Source: Candidatus Galacturonatibacter soehngenii
GTDB lineage: Bacteria; Bacillota; Clostridia; Lachnospirales; Lachnospiraceae
NCBI RefSeq assembly: GCF_008830185.1
Contig: NZ_WAGX01000005.1
Span: forward strand, 248,001 to 312,000
Direction of reading: 5' to 3'
DNA: 64,000 nt
The notes under the pieces are model-generated. The model did not search any database, was not told the origin of the DNA, and saw only the letters and a list, made by a program, of their open reading frames with translations. This document shows, piece by piece, positions 54,126 to 63,815 of this stretch; the first letter of the stretch is position 1; every line of letters begins with the position of its first letter. Both the position numbers and the translations under genes were made by a program.

Positions 54126-54946
54126 TAGTTCTCACCTCCGCCGCTTGTAGCCAATGTCTCCTCACCACTAGCTGCTGAAAACTCAATTCTTTGCTTTGGT
54201 GATAAGAATGATTTTAATTTCTCTTCTATTACTCTTGGATTCTCACCTGCCTGAATGGATAAGAGTCCTTCAATAATAACTTCTTTTAACATTATCTCAA
54301 TACTGTTATTTACTTTCAACTTACTCGCTACTGGAGCACTTATCCAGTTCGCTAATACAGAACCATAAAAAGTAGTAACCAAGGCTGTTGCCATGTTAGG
54401 CCCAATAGAGGCTGAATCAGCCAATACTTTAAGCATGTTAATCAAACCAATCAAAGTACCAATCATACCCCATGCAGGACCCATTGCACCTACTGTTTCC
54501 CAAAAACTTATTGTTTTTTTATGCCTTGCTTCGATGCAGGATAGTTCTGTTTCTAATATGGCACGAACCAATTCTGGATCAGTACCATCTACTATAAGTA
54601 AAATTCCCTTTTTAAGGAATTCATCTTCTAAGTTATTTGCTGCTTCTTCCAATGAAAGTAACCCTTCTTTTCGAGCTACATTCGACAAATCAATAATAGT
54701 TCTAATTGTTCCAGCTTCGTCTCCTGTCGGGGACTTAAATACAAGTCTAATGCTAGATAAACCAGCAATAAAATCTTTCATACTAACTGATGCCATTACA
54801 CAAACAAAGGTTCCGCCTATCGTAATGATAATAGAAGGCAAGTCCCAAAAATTCGGTAGTGCTGCAAATCCCAAATTACCAGTTACAATACCAAATATTA
54901 TAATAAAAAAACATCCAAACAATCCAATAATTGAAGCTATATCCAC
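54125..54946 (-). CDS. motA: Stator protein MotA
   Basis: MotA forms the ion channel with MotB. Four hydrophobic segments are visible, with the conserved GPAWGMIGTLIGLINML before the last two and a cytoplasmic loop. I start at GTG 54946, which gives MDIASIIGL, the usual MotA start, with AGGTGA 6 bases upstream; a GTG nine bases earlier is less suitable. Length is 273 residues; motB follows in the same unit. Confidence 0.95.
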   Translation of the reverse strand: MDIASIIGLFGCFFIIIFGIVTGNLGFAALPNFWDLPSIIITIGGTFVCVMASVSMKDFIAGLSSIRLVFKSPTGDEAGTIRTIIDLSNVARKEGLLSLEEAANNLEDEFLKKGILLIVDGTDPELVRAILETELSCIEARHKKTISFWETVGAMGPAWGMIGTLIGLINMLKVLADSASIGPNMATALVTTFYGSVLANWISAPVASKLKVNNSIEIMLKEVIIEGLLSIQAGENPRVIEEKLKSFLSPKQRIEFSAASGEETLATSGGGEN

Positions 54947-54986
54947 GACTGTCACCTACCCCATCTTTCGTTGTGTCAGGAAATTA

Positions 54987-55184
54987 CTAATTATTCAATA
55001 TTCCCGCAAAAATTTCCTTTTTATATGATATTACTAAATTTTTAATGTCTTGTCTACTTTCTTTTACAACAATCTTCTTGCCTGTCGTAAATGAAATTAC
55101 TGTATCAGGAGTTTCTTCCACTGATTCTATCAATTCTGCATTTATTGATATTTTCTTATCGTTTAGCTTTGTCACTTCAATCAT
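54987..55184 (-). CDS. flbD: Flagellar protein FlbD
   Basis: This 65-residue protein matches the FlbD family (MIEVTKLNDKKISINAELIE, then TPDTVISFTTGKKIVVKE). Its function in Gram-positives is not settled; it regularly lies between flgE and motA. ATG 55184 follows AAGGAGGAGTGCC. It is preceded by a 186-base gap with strong hairpins. Confidence 0.93.
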   Translation of the reverse strand: MIEVTKLNDKKISINAELIESVEETPDTVISFTTGKKIVVKESRQDIKNLVISYKKEIFAGILNN

Positions 55185-55300
55185 GGCACTCCTCCTTGAG
55201 TTATAAATCTTCCTATTCCATTTATAATTAACTTTGTTACAATAATCAATGCTTTTTGTCTAATTTATAAAACTTTTACTTTTAACAAAAATTTAATGTT

Positions 55301-55356
55301 TTCCAAAATACTCTATTGGTCATATATAAATATATTTCCAAAAGAGTATTTTGGAA
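55301..55356 (-). promoter_or_regulatory. Competing hairpins between flgE and flbD
   Basis: A perfect 14-bp inverted repeat (TTCCAAAATACTCT at 55301-55314 and its complement at 55343-55356) spans a 28-nt loop. The 3'-plus arm also contains TTCCAAAA-GAGTA-TTTTGGAA (55336-55356), which would form an alternative shorter hairpin. On the minus strand these lie 15 bases after the flgE stop, so they could protect flgE mRNA or lower downstream expression. Confidence 0.7.
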
Positions 55357-55370
55357 TATGTTACTTAAAA

Positions 55371-56777
55371 CTAACCTCTCTTAAGATTAACTAATTCTTC
55401 AATCATAGTATCTGAAACAGTTATAATCCTTGAATTCGCCTGGAAACCTCTTTGTGTTGTAATCATTTCTGTAAACTCTGAGGATAAATCAACGTTTGAC
55501 ATTTCTAACACACCAGTAGCCATACTTCCATTGTTTGCGGTAATATCTATACCGATTCCATCAAAATCTCCTGAGTTTAAGGTTGCTGAATATAAGTTTT
55601 GACCTTCTTTTGACAAACCAGAAGGATTCGAAAACTCTGCAACTGCTATTTGTCCTAATAACTTATCATCACCATTGCTATAGCTACCATAGATTTTTCC
55701 ATCATTACTAATAGAAATACCAATCATTTTTCCAAGCAATCTTCCTGTACCATCTTTGTTCGCATCACCTTTGAGTATGTTCGCTGACATAACACCTTTA
55801 TTGCCCTTCATCTGGCTGCCTGAAAAATCAACTGTGATGTTAGAAAATTTCTGCTGATCAGGGCCTGTACCAAATGATAGCATTGAAGTAGTAGCACCCG
55901 CAGTACCATCAATCGCACTTAATGTTCCATCCGCTTGATTGTAAGTAACTAAAATCGCGTTGTTTACAGTTACGGGATTGCCATCTGCATCAGTAAAATT
56001 CAACGTACTACCAAATGTTGCACCTGAAGATGCTAAAACCGAAGCATTTTCACCATCTAGAATATCATCTAAGCTCATGTAAAAGCTTCCCTCTGGTAAT
56101 AGATTTCCACCCGCATCGGTTAGTCCTTCTGCGTTATGTAGAGTAAAGTTTGCTTTATAAGCATATCCTAGTGCATCATAAAATTCTAAATTACTTACAT
56201 AACCTTTAGCAGAATTGACATCTGAATTTTCTTTATCCACTACTCCACTGAAATTAGCCTTCGTTGTTGCTTCAGGAGCAGATGTAAGATTCGCAGTAGC
56301 CATTAGCTTAAGAGGTGAAACAGTCCCTTTTACAATCTCTCCATCTACTACTTGCCAACCCATAACATTATATCCCGTGGTTGACATTACTAAGTTTCCA
56401 GCTGAATCAATGGTAAAGTTACCAGCTTTTGTAAAATAATTCTGGGTACCATTATTTACAACAAAGAAGCTATCCCCTGTAATTCTAATATCAAACGGAT
56501 TGTTTGTTGTTTGTGTTGCACCCGAAGTGGTAATCGTAGTGCTGATAGCTCCAGTGGTAACACCAAGACCAATTTGTTTAGCATTTACTCCACCTGCTCC
56601 TGTGTTTGGATTCGGTCCAGAAGCAAAAGAAATCGTTTGATACATAACATCTTGAAATGTTACGTTTTGTGACTTATAACCTACTGTGTTAACATTGGCA
56701 ATATTATTACCAATTACATCCATCTTTGTCTGGTGTGTTTTAAGACCTGATACACCAGAATATAATGATCTCATCAT
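55371..56777 (-). CDS. flgE: Flagellar hook protein FlgE
   Basis: FlgE builds the hook. The N-terminal signature MRSLYSGVSGLKTHQTKMD with IGNNIANVNTVGYKSQ and the C-terminal TEMITTQRGFQANSRII are both present, the parts that form the coiled-coil tube. The middle is a variable beta region. Length is 468 residues. ATG 56777 follows AGGAGGT with a 10-base spacing; a second ATG follows directly. Confidence 0.96.
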   Translation of the reverse strand: MMRSLYSGVSGLKTHQTKMDVIGNNIANVNTVGYKSQNVTFQDVMYQTISFASGPNPNTGAGGVNAKQIGLGVTTGAISTTITTSGATQTTNNPFDIRITGDSFFVVNNGTQNYFTKAGNFTIDSAGNLVMSTTGYNVMGWQVVDGEIVKGTVSPLKLMATANLTSAPEATTKANFSGVVDKENSDVNSAKGYVSNLEFYDALGYAYKANFTLHNAEGLTDAGGNLLPEGSFYMSLDDILDGENASVLASSGATFGSTLNFTDADGNPVTVNNAILVTYNQADGTLSAIDGTAGATTSMLSFGTGPDQQKFSNITVDFSGSQMKGNKGVMSANILKGDANKDGTGRLLGKMIGISISNDGKIYGSYSNGDDKLLGQIAVAEFSNPSGLSKEGQNLYSATLNSGDFDGIGIDITANNGSMATGVLEMSNVDLSSEFTEMITTQRGFQANSRIITVSDTMIEELVNLKRG

Positions 56778-56865
56778 AATGAAATGACCTCCTATTATTT
56801 ATACGATTAAAGCAGTGTGTCTCCTCTATCTATCAAAGACACTAAGCCTCCTTATAAGGTCCAGC

Positions 56866-57273
56866 TTATATAATGACTGCTCCGTCAATATTTGTGTATA
56901 CATTTTCCCCAGTATCGCTTTGTTCCATCGCCGTGATTACTGTATTGTTCTTTACATTTACTATAAATGCAAGGTTATCAACAATCACCAGTGATTCATT
57001 GATTCCCTTCTCATTGGCCTGTTTTGTACCACTTAGCAGTCTTGTCATTTGTTCATCAGAAATATCGATATTTCTTGATGCAAGTCTATCATTTGCATGC
57101 TTAGAAAATTTTAATTCTGATGTCTTTTCTGCCTCATCCAGTTGTTTTTGCTTTAAAATTTTATCAAAGGATGAAGTAGTTCCTGCTATGTCTGATTTCG
57201 TAACAGTATTTCTGTTCAGGTACTTCCCTGTAACCTGCTCAATGGAAGTGAATTGACTATTATTCAGCTTCAT
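56866..57273 (-). CDS. TIGR02530-type flagellar operon protein
   Basis: The 135-residue protein carries the conserved core LKFSKHANDRLASRNIDISDEQ and a short C-terminal beta segment (LAFIVNVKNNTVITAM), as in TIGR02530/DUF3766 proteins found between flgD and flgE in Firmicutes. I start at ATG 57273, where GGAGG lies 5 bases upstream; an ATG 12 bases earlier is part of that site. The role is unknown, perhaps in hook-rod assembly. Confidence 0.85.
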   Translation of the reverse strand: MKLNNSQFTSIEQVTGKYLNRNTVTKSDIAGTTSSFDKILKQKQLDEAEKTSELKFSKHANDRLASRNIDISDEQMTRLLSGTKQANEKGINESLVIVDNLAFIVNVKNNTVITAMEQSDTGENVYTNIDGAVII

Positions 57274-57305
57274 AATTACCTCCATTTATAAAACATTAGA
57301 TATTT

Positions 57306-57860
57306 CTAAGCAGTTGTATCATCTTTCGATTTATCGTCTGTTTTTGTATCATCTGTTTTTGTATCATCTGTTTTTGTATCATCAGTACCAGTTGTGGAAT
57401 CTTCAATACTCTTTAAATATTCCTTAAAATATTCTTCATCAAGAACAGTATCCAAATCACTCAGTGAATAATAATTACTGTTGATATATAAATAAGGCTT
57501 ACCGTTTGACATCATTACAGCATCTACATAGCCTACTGTAGAGTAGGTATCTCCTGTTGACTTGGATGTCGTCTTCATAATTACAGGCTTTCCTACTAAG
57601 CTAGAAGCTTGACTTTGTTCATAGGAACTTTGTAGATTTTGAGTTGCCTCAAGTTGTGAAAATGTAGCCAACTGAGCGATATACTCTGTATTTGAAGTAG
57701 GTTCTAAAGGATCTTGATACTTCATCTGGGCAACCAATAACTGTAAAAATGCTTGTTTATCTAAAGAAGAATTGCTATTTGTCTTTTTTGAACTGTCTGA
57801 TAAGGACGAACTACTTGTATCCACTAGCTTTCCATCCTTAATCGGCTGTACTAAAGCCAT
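57306..57860 (-). CDS. flgD: Hook assembly scaffold FlgD
   Basis: FlgD caps the growing hook. The N-terminal conserved region (KQAFLQLLVAQMKYQDPLEP, then NTEYIAQLATFSQLEA) is intact. The C-terminus is unusual: after about residue 160 a run of DDTKT repeats makes a Asp/Lys/Thr tail encoded by a 15-bp tandem repeat. Length is 184 residues. ATG 57860 follows GGAGGTGAGAAA. Confidence 0.94.
   Translation of the reverse strand: MALVQPIKDGKLVDTSSSSLSDSSKKTNSNSSLDKQAFLQLLVAQMKYQDPLEPTSNTEYIAQLATFSQLEATQNLQSSYEQSQASSLVGKPVIMKTTSKSTGDTYSTVGYVDAVMMSNGKPYLYINSNYYSLSDLDTVLDEEYFKEYLKSIEDSTTGTDDTKTDDTKTDDTKTDDKSKDDTTA
57339..57383 (-). repeat. 15-bp tandem repeat in flgD
   Basis: Three perfect 15-bp units encode Asp-Asp-Thr-Lys-Thr on the minus strand, with a degenerate fourth at the left edge. 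Because the unit is a multiple of 3, slippage would change tail length without a frameshift. Confidence 0.9.
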
Positions 57861-57874
57861 TTTCTCACCTCCGT

Positions 57875-59344
57875 TTAAACTGTATAATTCAATGAATTAC
57901 CGTCACCAATCATCATATTCGCTATTAATGTCTCTTCCTCTGACAAGTCTTCCAATGTCTCTGGATCATTAAAATTAATGAGTCGTCTTGTCTTTTTTTG
58001 TTGTTGCTCATATTGTTCTTGATTGGTATTACTACTTCCTTGTTCAAGATTTCTCTCAAACTCATGACTTTCAACTGTAACCTCTACTGCTTCAACTTTC
58101 AGCCCTTGATTATTCATATTTTCTCTTAACTGAAGTATCTGGCTTTCAATCACTTCTTTTACAACCGTATTTTGTGTTGTAATCTGTGCTGTTATCATTC
58201 CATCTTTGGACGCTAACTGAATTGTGAGCTTACCAAGATTTTCTGGATTTAACTGAAACTCCATCTTCGTGTTATCTAAAGTAGTAGAAACTCTAAAATG
58301 ATTTTGAATCTGCCTTAAAATACTTTCTGTATCAACAGCAGTTTTCTCATTTATTACAACCTCTTCTGTAAGATTGTCTATTACAGCCTCTTGTCTTGGC
58401 GCAAACTTTTGTAAGTTGCTTGCTGTATTACTTTCTTCTTCAAACAAATCAGATAAATCATCTGACTGTTCATTTTGTTGTTGGTTCTTATCCTCTTTAG
58501 ACTGCGTTGTAAAAGAATCAATATTTGATTTCTCATCAGAAAAATTATTCGATACATTTGCTATCGACTTTTCCTGACTCACCGATGAATCTTTTGAATC
58601 AGTGATATTTGTTATAATTGTTTCTTTTACAGACTCTACTTGCTGTGTTTGGTCAAACGATTGAGTATGCATTGTATCATCTACATGCACATCCATTGTG
58701 GTATCGTTTGCTGACAAGTTCAATTGCTTTAATTTCTGTTGTAATATTGCAAGTTCTTCTTCTGTCAATCCCATATCAGATAAGATAGTCTCTTTCATCC
58801 CATCCATCATTGTTAAAACATCATTAAACTTTTGATATAACGTTTCATCTGTAATCAAAACAGATATGTCTGTATTACCAGTTATCGTCATAAGAAGTTG
58901 TGCCAGGTTGTTTTTATCCAAACAATCCAAATAGTTCATTCCAAGTAATTCCATCGCTGACTCTAGGTCTTCTTCTGAAATATCAAGCGCACTTAAAAGA
59001 GCATCTTTTATTTTCTTGGAATATTCTTTTATTTGGCTATCTAGCTGTGCATCATCCAACTTTGATGAATCAACATTTTTAACGTCTTTATCTTTACTAG
59101 TCTTAGAATCGTCAGTAATACTCTTTTTTAATTTTTCTTCTACCACTTGTTCAAAAGTTTGCTTCTTTGAAGTGACATCCGATGATTTTTGATTGGATTC
59201 GTTTGTAAGATTCTTAAAATCAGTTTCTGATAGGCTATTCATAATATTACTAAAGCTACTGTTCTTTACATAATCTGATTTTAAACCTTTTTCACTTGAA
59301 ACAGTATTTAAAAGATTGACGTTTTCTACTGAAGTTGCTTTCAT
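57875..59344 (-). CDS. fliK: Hook length control protein FliK
   Basis: FliK is the molecular ruler that stops hook growth. The variable, low-complexity N-terminal and central parts are Ser/Asp/Lys/Gln-rich; the conserved C-terminal domain has TTLDNTKMEFQLNPENLGKL and a final IEVTVE-like segment (VEAVEVTVES). Length is 489 residues. I start at ATG 59344, where AAAGGAGGAGG lies upstream; an in-frame ATG 42 bases earlier is less suitable. Confidence 0.9.
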   Translation of the reverse strand: MKATSVENVNLLNTVSSEKGLKSDYVKNSSFSNIMNSLSETDFKNLTNESNQKSSDVTSKKQTFEQVVEEKLKKSITDDSKTSKDKDVKNVDSSKLDDAQLDSQIKEYSKKIKDALLSALDISEEDLESAMELLGMNYLDCLDKNNLAQLLMTITGNTDISVLITDETLYQKFNDVLTMMDGMKETILSDMGLTEEELAILQQKLKQLNLSANDTTMDVHVDDTMHTQSFDQTQQVESVKETIITNITDSKDSSVSQEKSIANVSNNFSDEKSNIDSFTTQSKEDKNQQQNEQSDDLSDLFEEESNTASNLQKFAPRQEAVIDNLTEEVVINEKTAVDTESILRQIQNHFRVSTTLDNTKMEFQLNPENLGKLTIQLASKDGMITAQITTQNTVVKEVIESQILQLRENMNNQGLKVEAVEVTVESHEFERNLEQGSSNTNQEQYEQQQKKTRRLINFNDPETLEDLSEEETLIANMMIGDGNSLNYTV

Positions 59345-59389
59345 ATGCCTCCTCCTTTCTTTTGTATTTTCAATCGATATAAACATCGA

Positions 59390-60202
59390 TTATTTATTCT
59401 CAGGTGCCATTATTTTGGTAACCTTAGCTGCGATAGCAGGGTCCATTGCACCAAGAATACCTCCTCTTGCATCCGCCTTCATGTTGCTTAAAATTTCCGC
59501 AACCAAATCCAAATTATTTGTCATAGTTTCAAATATTCCAGCTGCTTGAGCAGGCTTCATTTCACTATAGGCTTTTGCATAATCTTTCACTTCATCTGAA
59601 TATTCAATTTGCTGTACTACTTGCTTATATAACAATTCCGCATTATCCGGGGATATGCTTTCATAATATGCTTTGTACTCGGCAACACCTGGAGCATTGT
59701 CATTAAATACAATCTCTTCATCAAACTTTGCTTTAAGCTGTTGGTACTGCGTTTGCTGCTGCTCGAAGGTCTTCAAACGATTTATTTCTTCGTTAAGCTG
59801 TGATACCGTTTCATCATTTGCTGCAATTTGATCTTGTGCAGTTTTTAGTTGTAACTCTAAGCTCTTAATCTGTTCTACTGCTTCTGCTAATGTTTCAAAT
59901 GGATAATCTCCATCCATGGCAGTATCTAGTGTTTTTGTATCTGGTAATATAGCACTTACCACAGGAACATCTTTTAGCAAAGGATATAATACCGTAGAGC
60001 CAAATCCTCCAAGATCCCATTTAATAAAAAGTGCAAAAATTCCTAACCATACCGCTATAATAAATAATGTTACTATCGCAACTGTAACCTTTCCTCCAGA
60101 TGTTTCTTCTTTGTCTATCTCTGAAAGCCCCTGTTGTTTGGCGCGTTTCTTTGCATCTTTTCTTTCTTTTCTGCTAAGTTTTTCTCTTTTTTCCTTTGCC
60201 AC
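59390..60202 (-). CDS. MotE-family flagellar protein (YlxF position)
   Basis: A basic N-terminus with a membrane helix (about residues 33-55) is followed by a long coiled coil (about 100-165) and a C-terminal domain resembling the MgtE/MotE N-domain (MKADARGGILGAMDPAIAA). In Bacillus ylxF lies here, between fliJ and fliK. MotE-like proteins chaperone stator assembly; the role here is inferred. Start GTG 60202 follows AGGTGTAGAAAC; 270 residues. Confidence 0.8.
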   Translation of the reverse strand: MAKEKREKLSRKERKDAKKRAKQQGLSEIDKEETSGGKVTVAIVTLFIIAVWLGIFALFIKWDLGGFGSTVLYPLLKDVPVVSAILPDTKTLDTAMDGDYPFETLAEAVEQIKSLELQLKTAQDQIAANDETVSQLNEEINRLKTFEQQQTQYQQLKAKFDEEIVFNDNAPGVAEYKAYYESISPDNAELLYKQVVQQIEYSDEVKDYAKAYSEMKPAQAAGIFETMTNNLDLVAEILSNMKADARGGILGAMDPAIAAKVTKIMAPENK

Positions 60203-60220
60203 GTTTCTACACCTACCAAT

Positions 60221-60664
60221 CTATCTAGCCTTACTATAAGTATAACTTACCAGTTCGTCTATTTCTTTGCCCTCTTGAACACCTAGTTCCTTTTTAAAAT
60301 CTTCAAATGCATTTTCTTTTAATTTTTCATGAATTTTTCTATCATTCATAACTTCATAAAGACGAATTCTTGCTTGCTCCAAATTTCTCTCAGCCAATGT
60401 CACTTGCAATATTTGTGCCTTTACATCTATCTTTGCTTTCTCAATCGCAGATTTACACACTTTTATTTCTAAAATATCAAGTCTATCACTCATCAGTTTT
60501 TTAAGTTCTGACTCATAAGCACGTTGTCTTGCTACAAGTCTTTGAAGTATTTGTTTTTCTTCATTTAACTTAGCCGCTGCATTTGCATAATTCGTCTTAG
60601 CCTGGCTTTCTAGTTTGTATTTTATTTCTAAAATGTTTTCCATCTTATAAATGAATTTAGCCAT
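60221..60664 (-). CDS. fliJ: Flagellar export chaperone FliJ
   Basis: FliJ is a coiled-coil export protein that fits into the FliI ATPase ring and contacts FlhA. The 147 residues are nearly all helical and charged, with the family pattern KMENILEIKYKLESQAKTNY at the start. ATG 60664; 10 bases after fliI. Confidence 0.9.
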   Translation of the reverse strand: MAKFIYKMENILEIKYKLESQAKTNYANAAAKLNEEKQILQRLVARQRAYESELKKLMSDRLDILEIKVCKSAIEKAKIDVKAQILQVTLAERNLEQARIRLYEVMNDRKIHEKLKENAFEDFKKELGVQEGKEIDELVSYTYSKAR

Positions 60665-60674
60665 ATATTCACCA

Positions 60675-61988
60675 CTATTCCTTGAAAATGTTATTTAACA
60701 GGGTAATAATTTCTTCAAAATCATATTTCTCATCGACGTTTTGCCTTAAAAAAGTATTTACGATATCAATTTTTTCAATTGCATAATCGATATTTTTATT
60801 TGATCCATTTTTATAAGCACCGATATTAATTAAATCTTCTGCCTCATTATAAGTGGCTAATACATTTTTTAATTTACCAGCGACCTCTTTATGTTCCTTC
60901 TCTGCAATTTGAGACATAACACGTGATATACTTTGTAATACATCTATTGCAGGATAATGATTTTTATGTCCTAATTTTCTCGATAGCATAATATGTCCAT
61001 CCAAAATACTACGAGCAGTATCTGTAATTGGTTCATTAAAATCATCACCATCTACTAACACGGTATACAAACCTGTAATGGAGCCGACATCTGAATTACC
61101 CGCCCTCTCAAGAAGTTTAGGCATTTCAGCGTACACACTAGGGGGATATCCCCTTGTTACTGGTGGTTCACCAGAAGCCAAACCAATTTCTCTTTGTGCC
61201 ATTGAAAATCGTGTTAAGGAATCCATCATAAGCAAGACATCTTTTCCTTGATCCCTAAAATACTCTGCAATGGCTGTTGCTGTTTTAGCAGCTTTATTTC
61301 GAATCAAGGCTGGCTTATCGGACGTAGCCACGACCACAACAGAGCGTTTTAATCCTTCTTCACCTAAATCTCTTTCGATAAATTCTCTTACTTCTCGACC
61401 ACGTTCACCAATTAGTGCAATTACATTAATGTCCGCTTTGGTATTTCTTGCAAACATACCAAGGAGTGTACTTTTCCCAACTCCACTTCCTGCAAAAATT
61501 CCAATTCTTTGACCTTTTCCAACTGTAATCAAACCATCAACAGCTTTTACTCCAAGCGGCAAAATCTCATCGATAATTTTACGATTCATTGGATCTGGCG
61601 GCATTGCTTCTACTGGATATGTCTGATTGCATTCAATCACAGAGGCATCAATTGGTCTTCCAAGACCATCCAAAGTCTTCCCAAGCAATTCTTCCCCTAC
61701 TGGTACTGCCAGTGGATGTCCAAGGTTTTCTACCATGCAACCAAGTCCAATTCCTTCTACATTTTCATATGGCATGAGCAATATCTTCTTATCCTTAAAT
61801 CCTACCACTTCTGCTAATATGTACTTTTCTTGGTCCGAATCAGCTACAATCTTGCACAAATCATTTAGTTTTGCATCTGGTCCAACTGATTCAATGGTCA
61901 AGCCGACAATTTTAACTACTCGACCAAGCTTTTTGTAAAAGGTTTTATCTTTTAAATTGTAATATTTTTTCAAATTAATTGACGCCAA
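60675..61988 (-). CDS. fliI: Flagellar export ATPase FliI
   Basis: FliI is the soluble ATPase of the flagellar export system, related to F1-beta. The 437-residue protein has Walker A GSGVGKST at residues 167-174, Walker [12 protein letters not shown] and the family region [21 protein letters not shown]. Start TTG 61988 follows GGGCAGGA. It is 16 bases after fliH. Confidence 0.97.
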   Translation of the reverse strand: MASINLKKYYNLKDKTFYKKLGRVVKIVGLTIESVGPDAKLNDLCKIVADSDQEKYILAEVVGFKDKKILLMPYENVEGIGLGCMVENLGHPLAVPVGEELLGKTLDGLGRPIDASVIECNQTYPVEAMPPDPMNRKIIDEILPLGVKAVDGLITVGKGQRIGIFAGSGVGKSTLLGMFARNTKADINVIALIGERGREVREFIERDLGEEGLKRSVVVVATSDKPALIRNKAAKTATAIAEYFRDQGKDVLLMMDSLTRFSMAQREIGLASGEPPVTRGYPPSVYAEMPKLLERAGNSDVGSITGLYTVLVDGDDFNEPITDTARSILDGHIMLSRKLGHKNHYPAIDVLQSISRVMSQIAEKEHKEVAGKLKNVLATYNEAEDLINIGAYKNGSNKNIDYAIEKIDIVNTFLRQNVDEKYDFEEIITLLNNIFKE

Positions 61989-62004
61989 TATCCTGCCCTA
62001 CCTT

Positions 62005-62805
62005 TTAGCTTAGTGATAAAATTCTTAGTGTCTTTGACAAATTATCTAATTGTACATCTAAACTACAGTCAAATACTCCGCCGTCTGTTTCAATTAAGCA
62101 TTGGTTTTTGGTCAAGCTTATTTCTTCCATGATATTTATCTGAATATTTTTAGTTACTGTTTTACTTAACACTTCTTTGTACTTTAAAAGAAATGGATAA
62201 TCTTCTTTTGATACTTTGATTATAATATCATTGCTACTCTCAATCTGGCCAAGCGCAATTTTTAGTAAATGAACAATTAAATTACGATTGTCTTCAAATT
62301 TTATTTTAAATACATTTTGAACAACAGTAATAATTGCATCTACAAGAAGTGGTTCCATTTTTTCCAATTGAGATTGATACTCCGCAAGCATTTTATTTTG
62401 TTGCATCATAAGTTGTTCTTCTTGCTTTTTTACTTGCGTAATTGCTTGCTGATATCCTTCATCATAGCCCGCTTTATTAGCACTCTCAAACGCTTCCTGC
62501 TTTATCAGTTCTGCTTGTTGATTCGCTTCTTCTATTAACTTGCTTGCTTCTAACTTTGCATTTTCAATTATCTCTTCTGGAGATAGTACTATCTCTTCTT
62601 GCTCTTGTATTTCTTCCGTAATCGATACTTCTCTTGCAAACAAACCGGCTTGAAACCCATTTATGTCTACACCTTCATCTGGCTGTTTTTTGTTATTTGC
62701 AACACTTTGAAGTTTACTTAATTTTTCTGCAATCAGCTCGTTGTAATCAATTACTTTTTTATCCGAATCACATTGCACCATATGATATTTAAACAAATTA
62801 GACAA
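62005..62805 (-). CDS. fliH: Flagellar export regulator FliH
   Basis: FliH holds FliI and links it to the C-ring. The 266 residues contain a long helical stretch (about 80-145, with AELIKQEAFESANKAGYDEGYQQA pattern) and a C-terminal V-ATPase-E-like domain. The start TTG 62805 overlaps the fliG stop by 8 bases; the GGAGGTGA site lies inside fliG. Confidence 0.9.
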   Translation of the reverse strand: MSNLFKYHMVQCDSDKKVIDYNELIAEKLSKLQSVANNKKQPDEGVDINGFQAGLFAREVSITEEIQEQEEIVLSPEEIIENAKLEASKLIEEANQQAELIKQEAFESANKAGYDEGYQQAITQVKKQEEQLMMQQNKMLAEYQSQLEKMEPLLVDAIITVVQNVFKIKFEDNRNLIVHLLKIALGQIESSNDIIIKVSKEDYPFLLKYKEVLSKTVTKNIQINIMEEISLTKNQCLIETDGGVFDCSLDVQLDNLSKTLRILSLS

Positions 62806-63808
62806 CTATCTCGTCACCTCCGCCTCGCGAAATAACAATTTCTGCGGAATCTTCCAGTTTTCTAATAATATTAACAATCTTTTGCTGTGCCTCTTCAACA
62901 TCTTTCATACGTACAGGTCCCATGAACTCCATATCTTCCTTTATCATCGCCGCTAAACGTTTTGATAAGTTGTTAAAGATAGCATTTTGCACTTCCTCAT
63001 TTGCTCCTTTTAGTGCAACTGCGAGATCATTGTTATCTACATCACGAAGAACTCTTTGGATGGCTCTATCATCAAGCGAAAGAATATCTTCAAATACAAA
63101 CATCTTCTTCCTGATTTCATCTGCTAATTCAGGCTCATCTATCTCAAGGGTTTCCATAATATGTTTTTCAGTTCCTCTATCAACCGTATTTAAAATCTCT
63201 ACGATTGCATCCACACCACCAACAATTGTATAATCTTGATTTACTAAAGAAGCTAATTTTCTTTCCAACACTCGTTCTACTTCTTTGATTACATCTGGTG
63301 ATGTGCGGTCCATTTGTGCAATACGTTTTGCTACATCTGCCTGCTTATCAGGGGCCAAAGACCCGATAACTGCCGAAGCTTGACCAGAAGATAGATACGA
63401 TAAGATCAAGGCAATTGTTTGAGGATGTTCATCTTGTATAAAGTTAAGTAACTGCGACGCATCCGCTCTCTTTACAAACTCAAATGGTCTAACCTGTAAG
63501 GATGCAGTAAGTTTACTAATAACGTCAACTGCCTTTTCTGTTCCAAGAGCTTTTTCAAGAAGTTCTTTTGCATATCCAATACCACCTTCAGCAATGTATT
63601 GTTGTGCAAGACATATCTCGTAAAATTCATCAATTACTCTTTCCTTTATAGCAGGTGATATACTTCTTGTATTTGCTATCTCTAAAGTTAATTCTTCTAT
63701 TTCATCATCTTTTAGATGTTTAAAAATCAATGATGATTTTTCTGGTCCAAGAGCAATCAAAAGTATTGCCGCCTTTTCCAATCCACTTAAATCTTCAGTT
63801 TTAGACAT
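62798..63808 (-). CDS. fliG: Flagellar motor switch protein FliG
   Basis: FliG is the rotor protein that meets the stator. The N-terminal domain binds FliF (GLEKAAILLIALGPEKSSLIF), the middle domain has DEHPQTIALILSYL and the C-terminal domain carries the charged torque helix (FEDILSLDDRAIQRVLRDV). I start at ATG 63808, 7 bases after the fliF stop, with GGGAGTG 9 bases upstream; an ATG at 63832 lies inside fliF. Length is 336 residues. Confidence 0.96.
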   Translation of the reverse strand: MSKTEDLSGLEKAAILLIALGPEKSSLIFKHLKDDEIEELTLEIANTRSISPAIKERVIDEFYEICLAQQYIAEGGIGYAKELLEKALGTEKAVDVISKLTASLQVRPFEFVKRADASQLLNFIQDEHPQTIALILSYLSSGQASAVIGSLAPDKQADVAKRIAQMDRTSPDVIKEVERVLERKLASLVNQDYTIVGGVDAIVEILNTVDRGTEKHIMETLEIDEPELADEIRKKMFVFEDILSLDDRAIQRVLRDVDNNDLAVALKGANEEVQNAIFNNLSKRLAAMIKEDMEFMGPVRMKDVEEAQQKIVNIIRKLEDSAEIVISRGGGDEIVV

Positions 63809-63815
63809 ACTTTTT

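Noticed and set aside
54987-55370. A SigD-type promoter upstream of flbD-motA
   Set aside because: I could not find a convincing match to the flagellar sigma consensus; the gap is dominated by hairpins.
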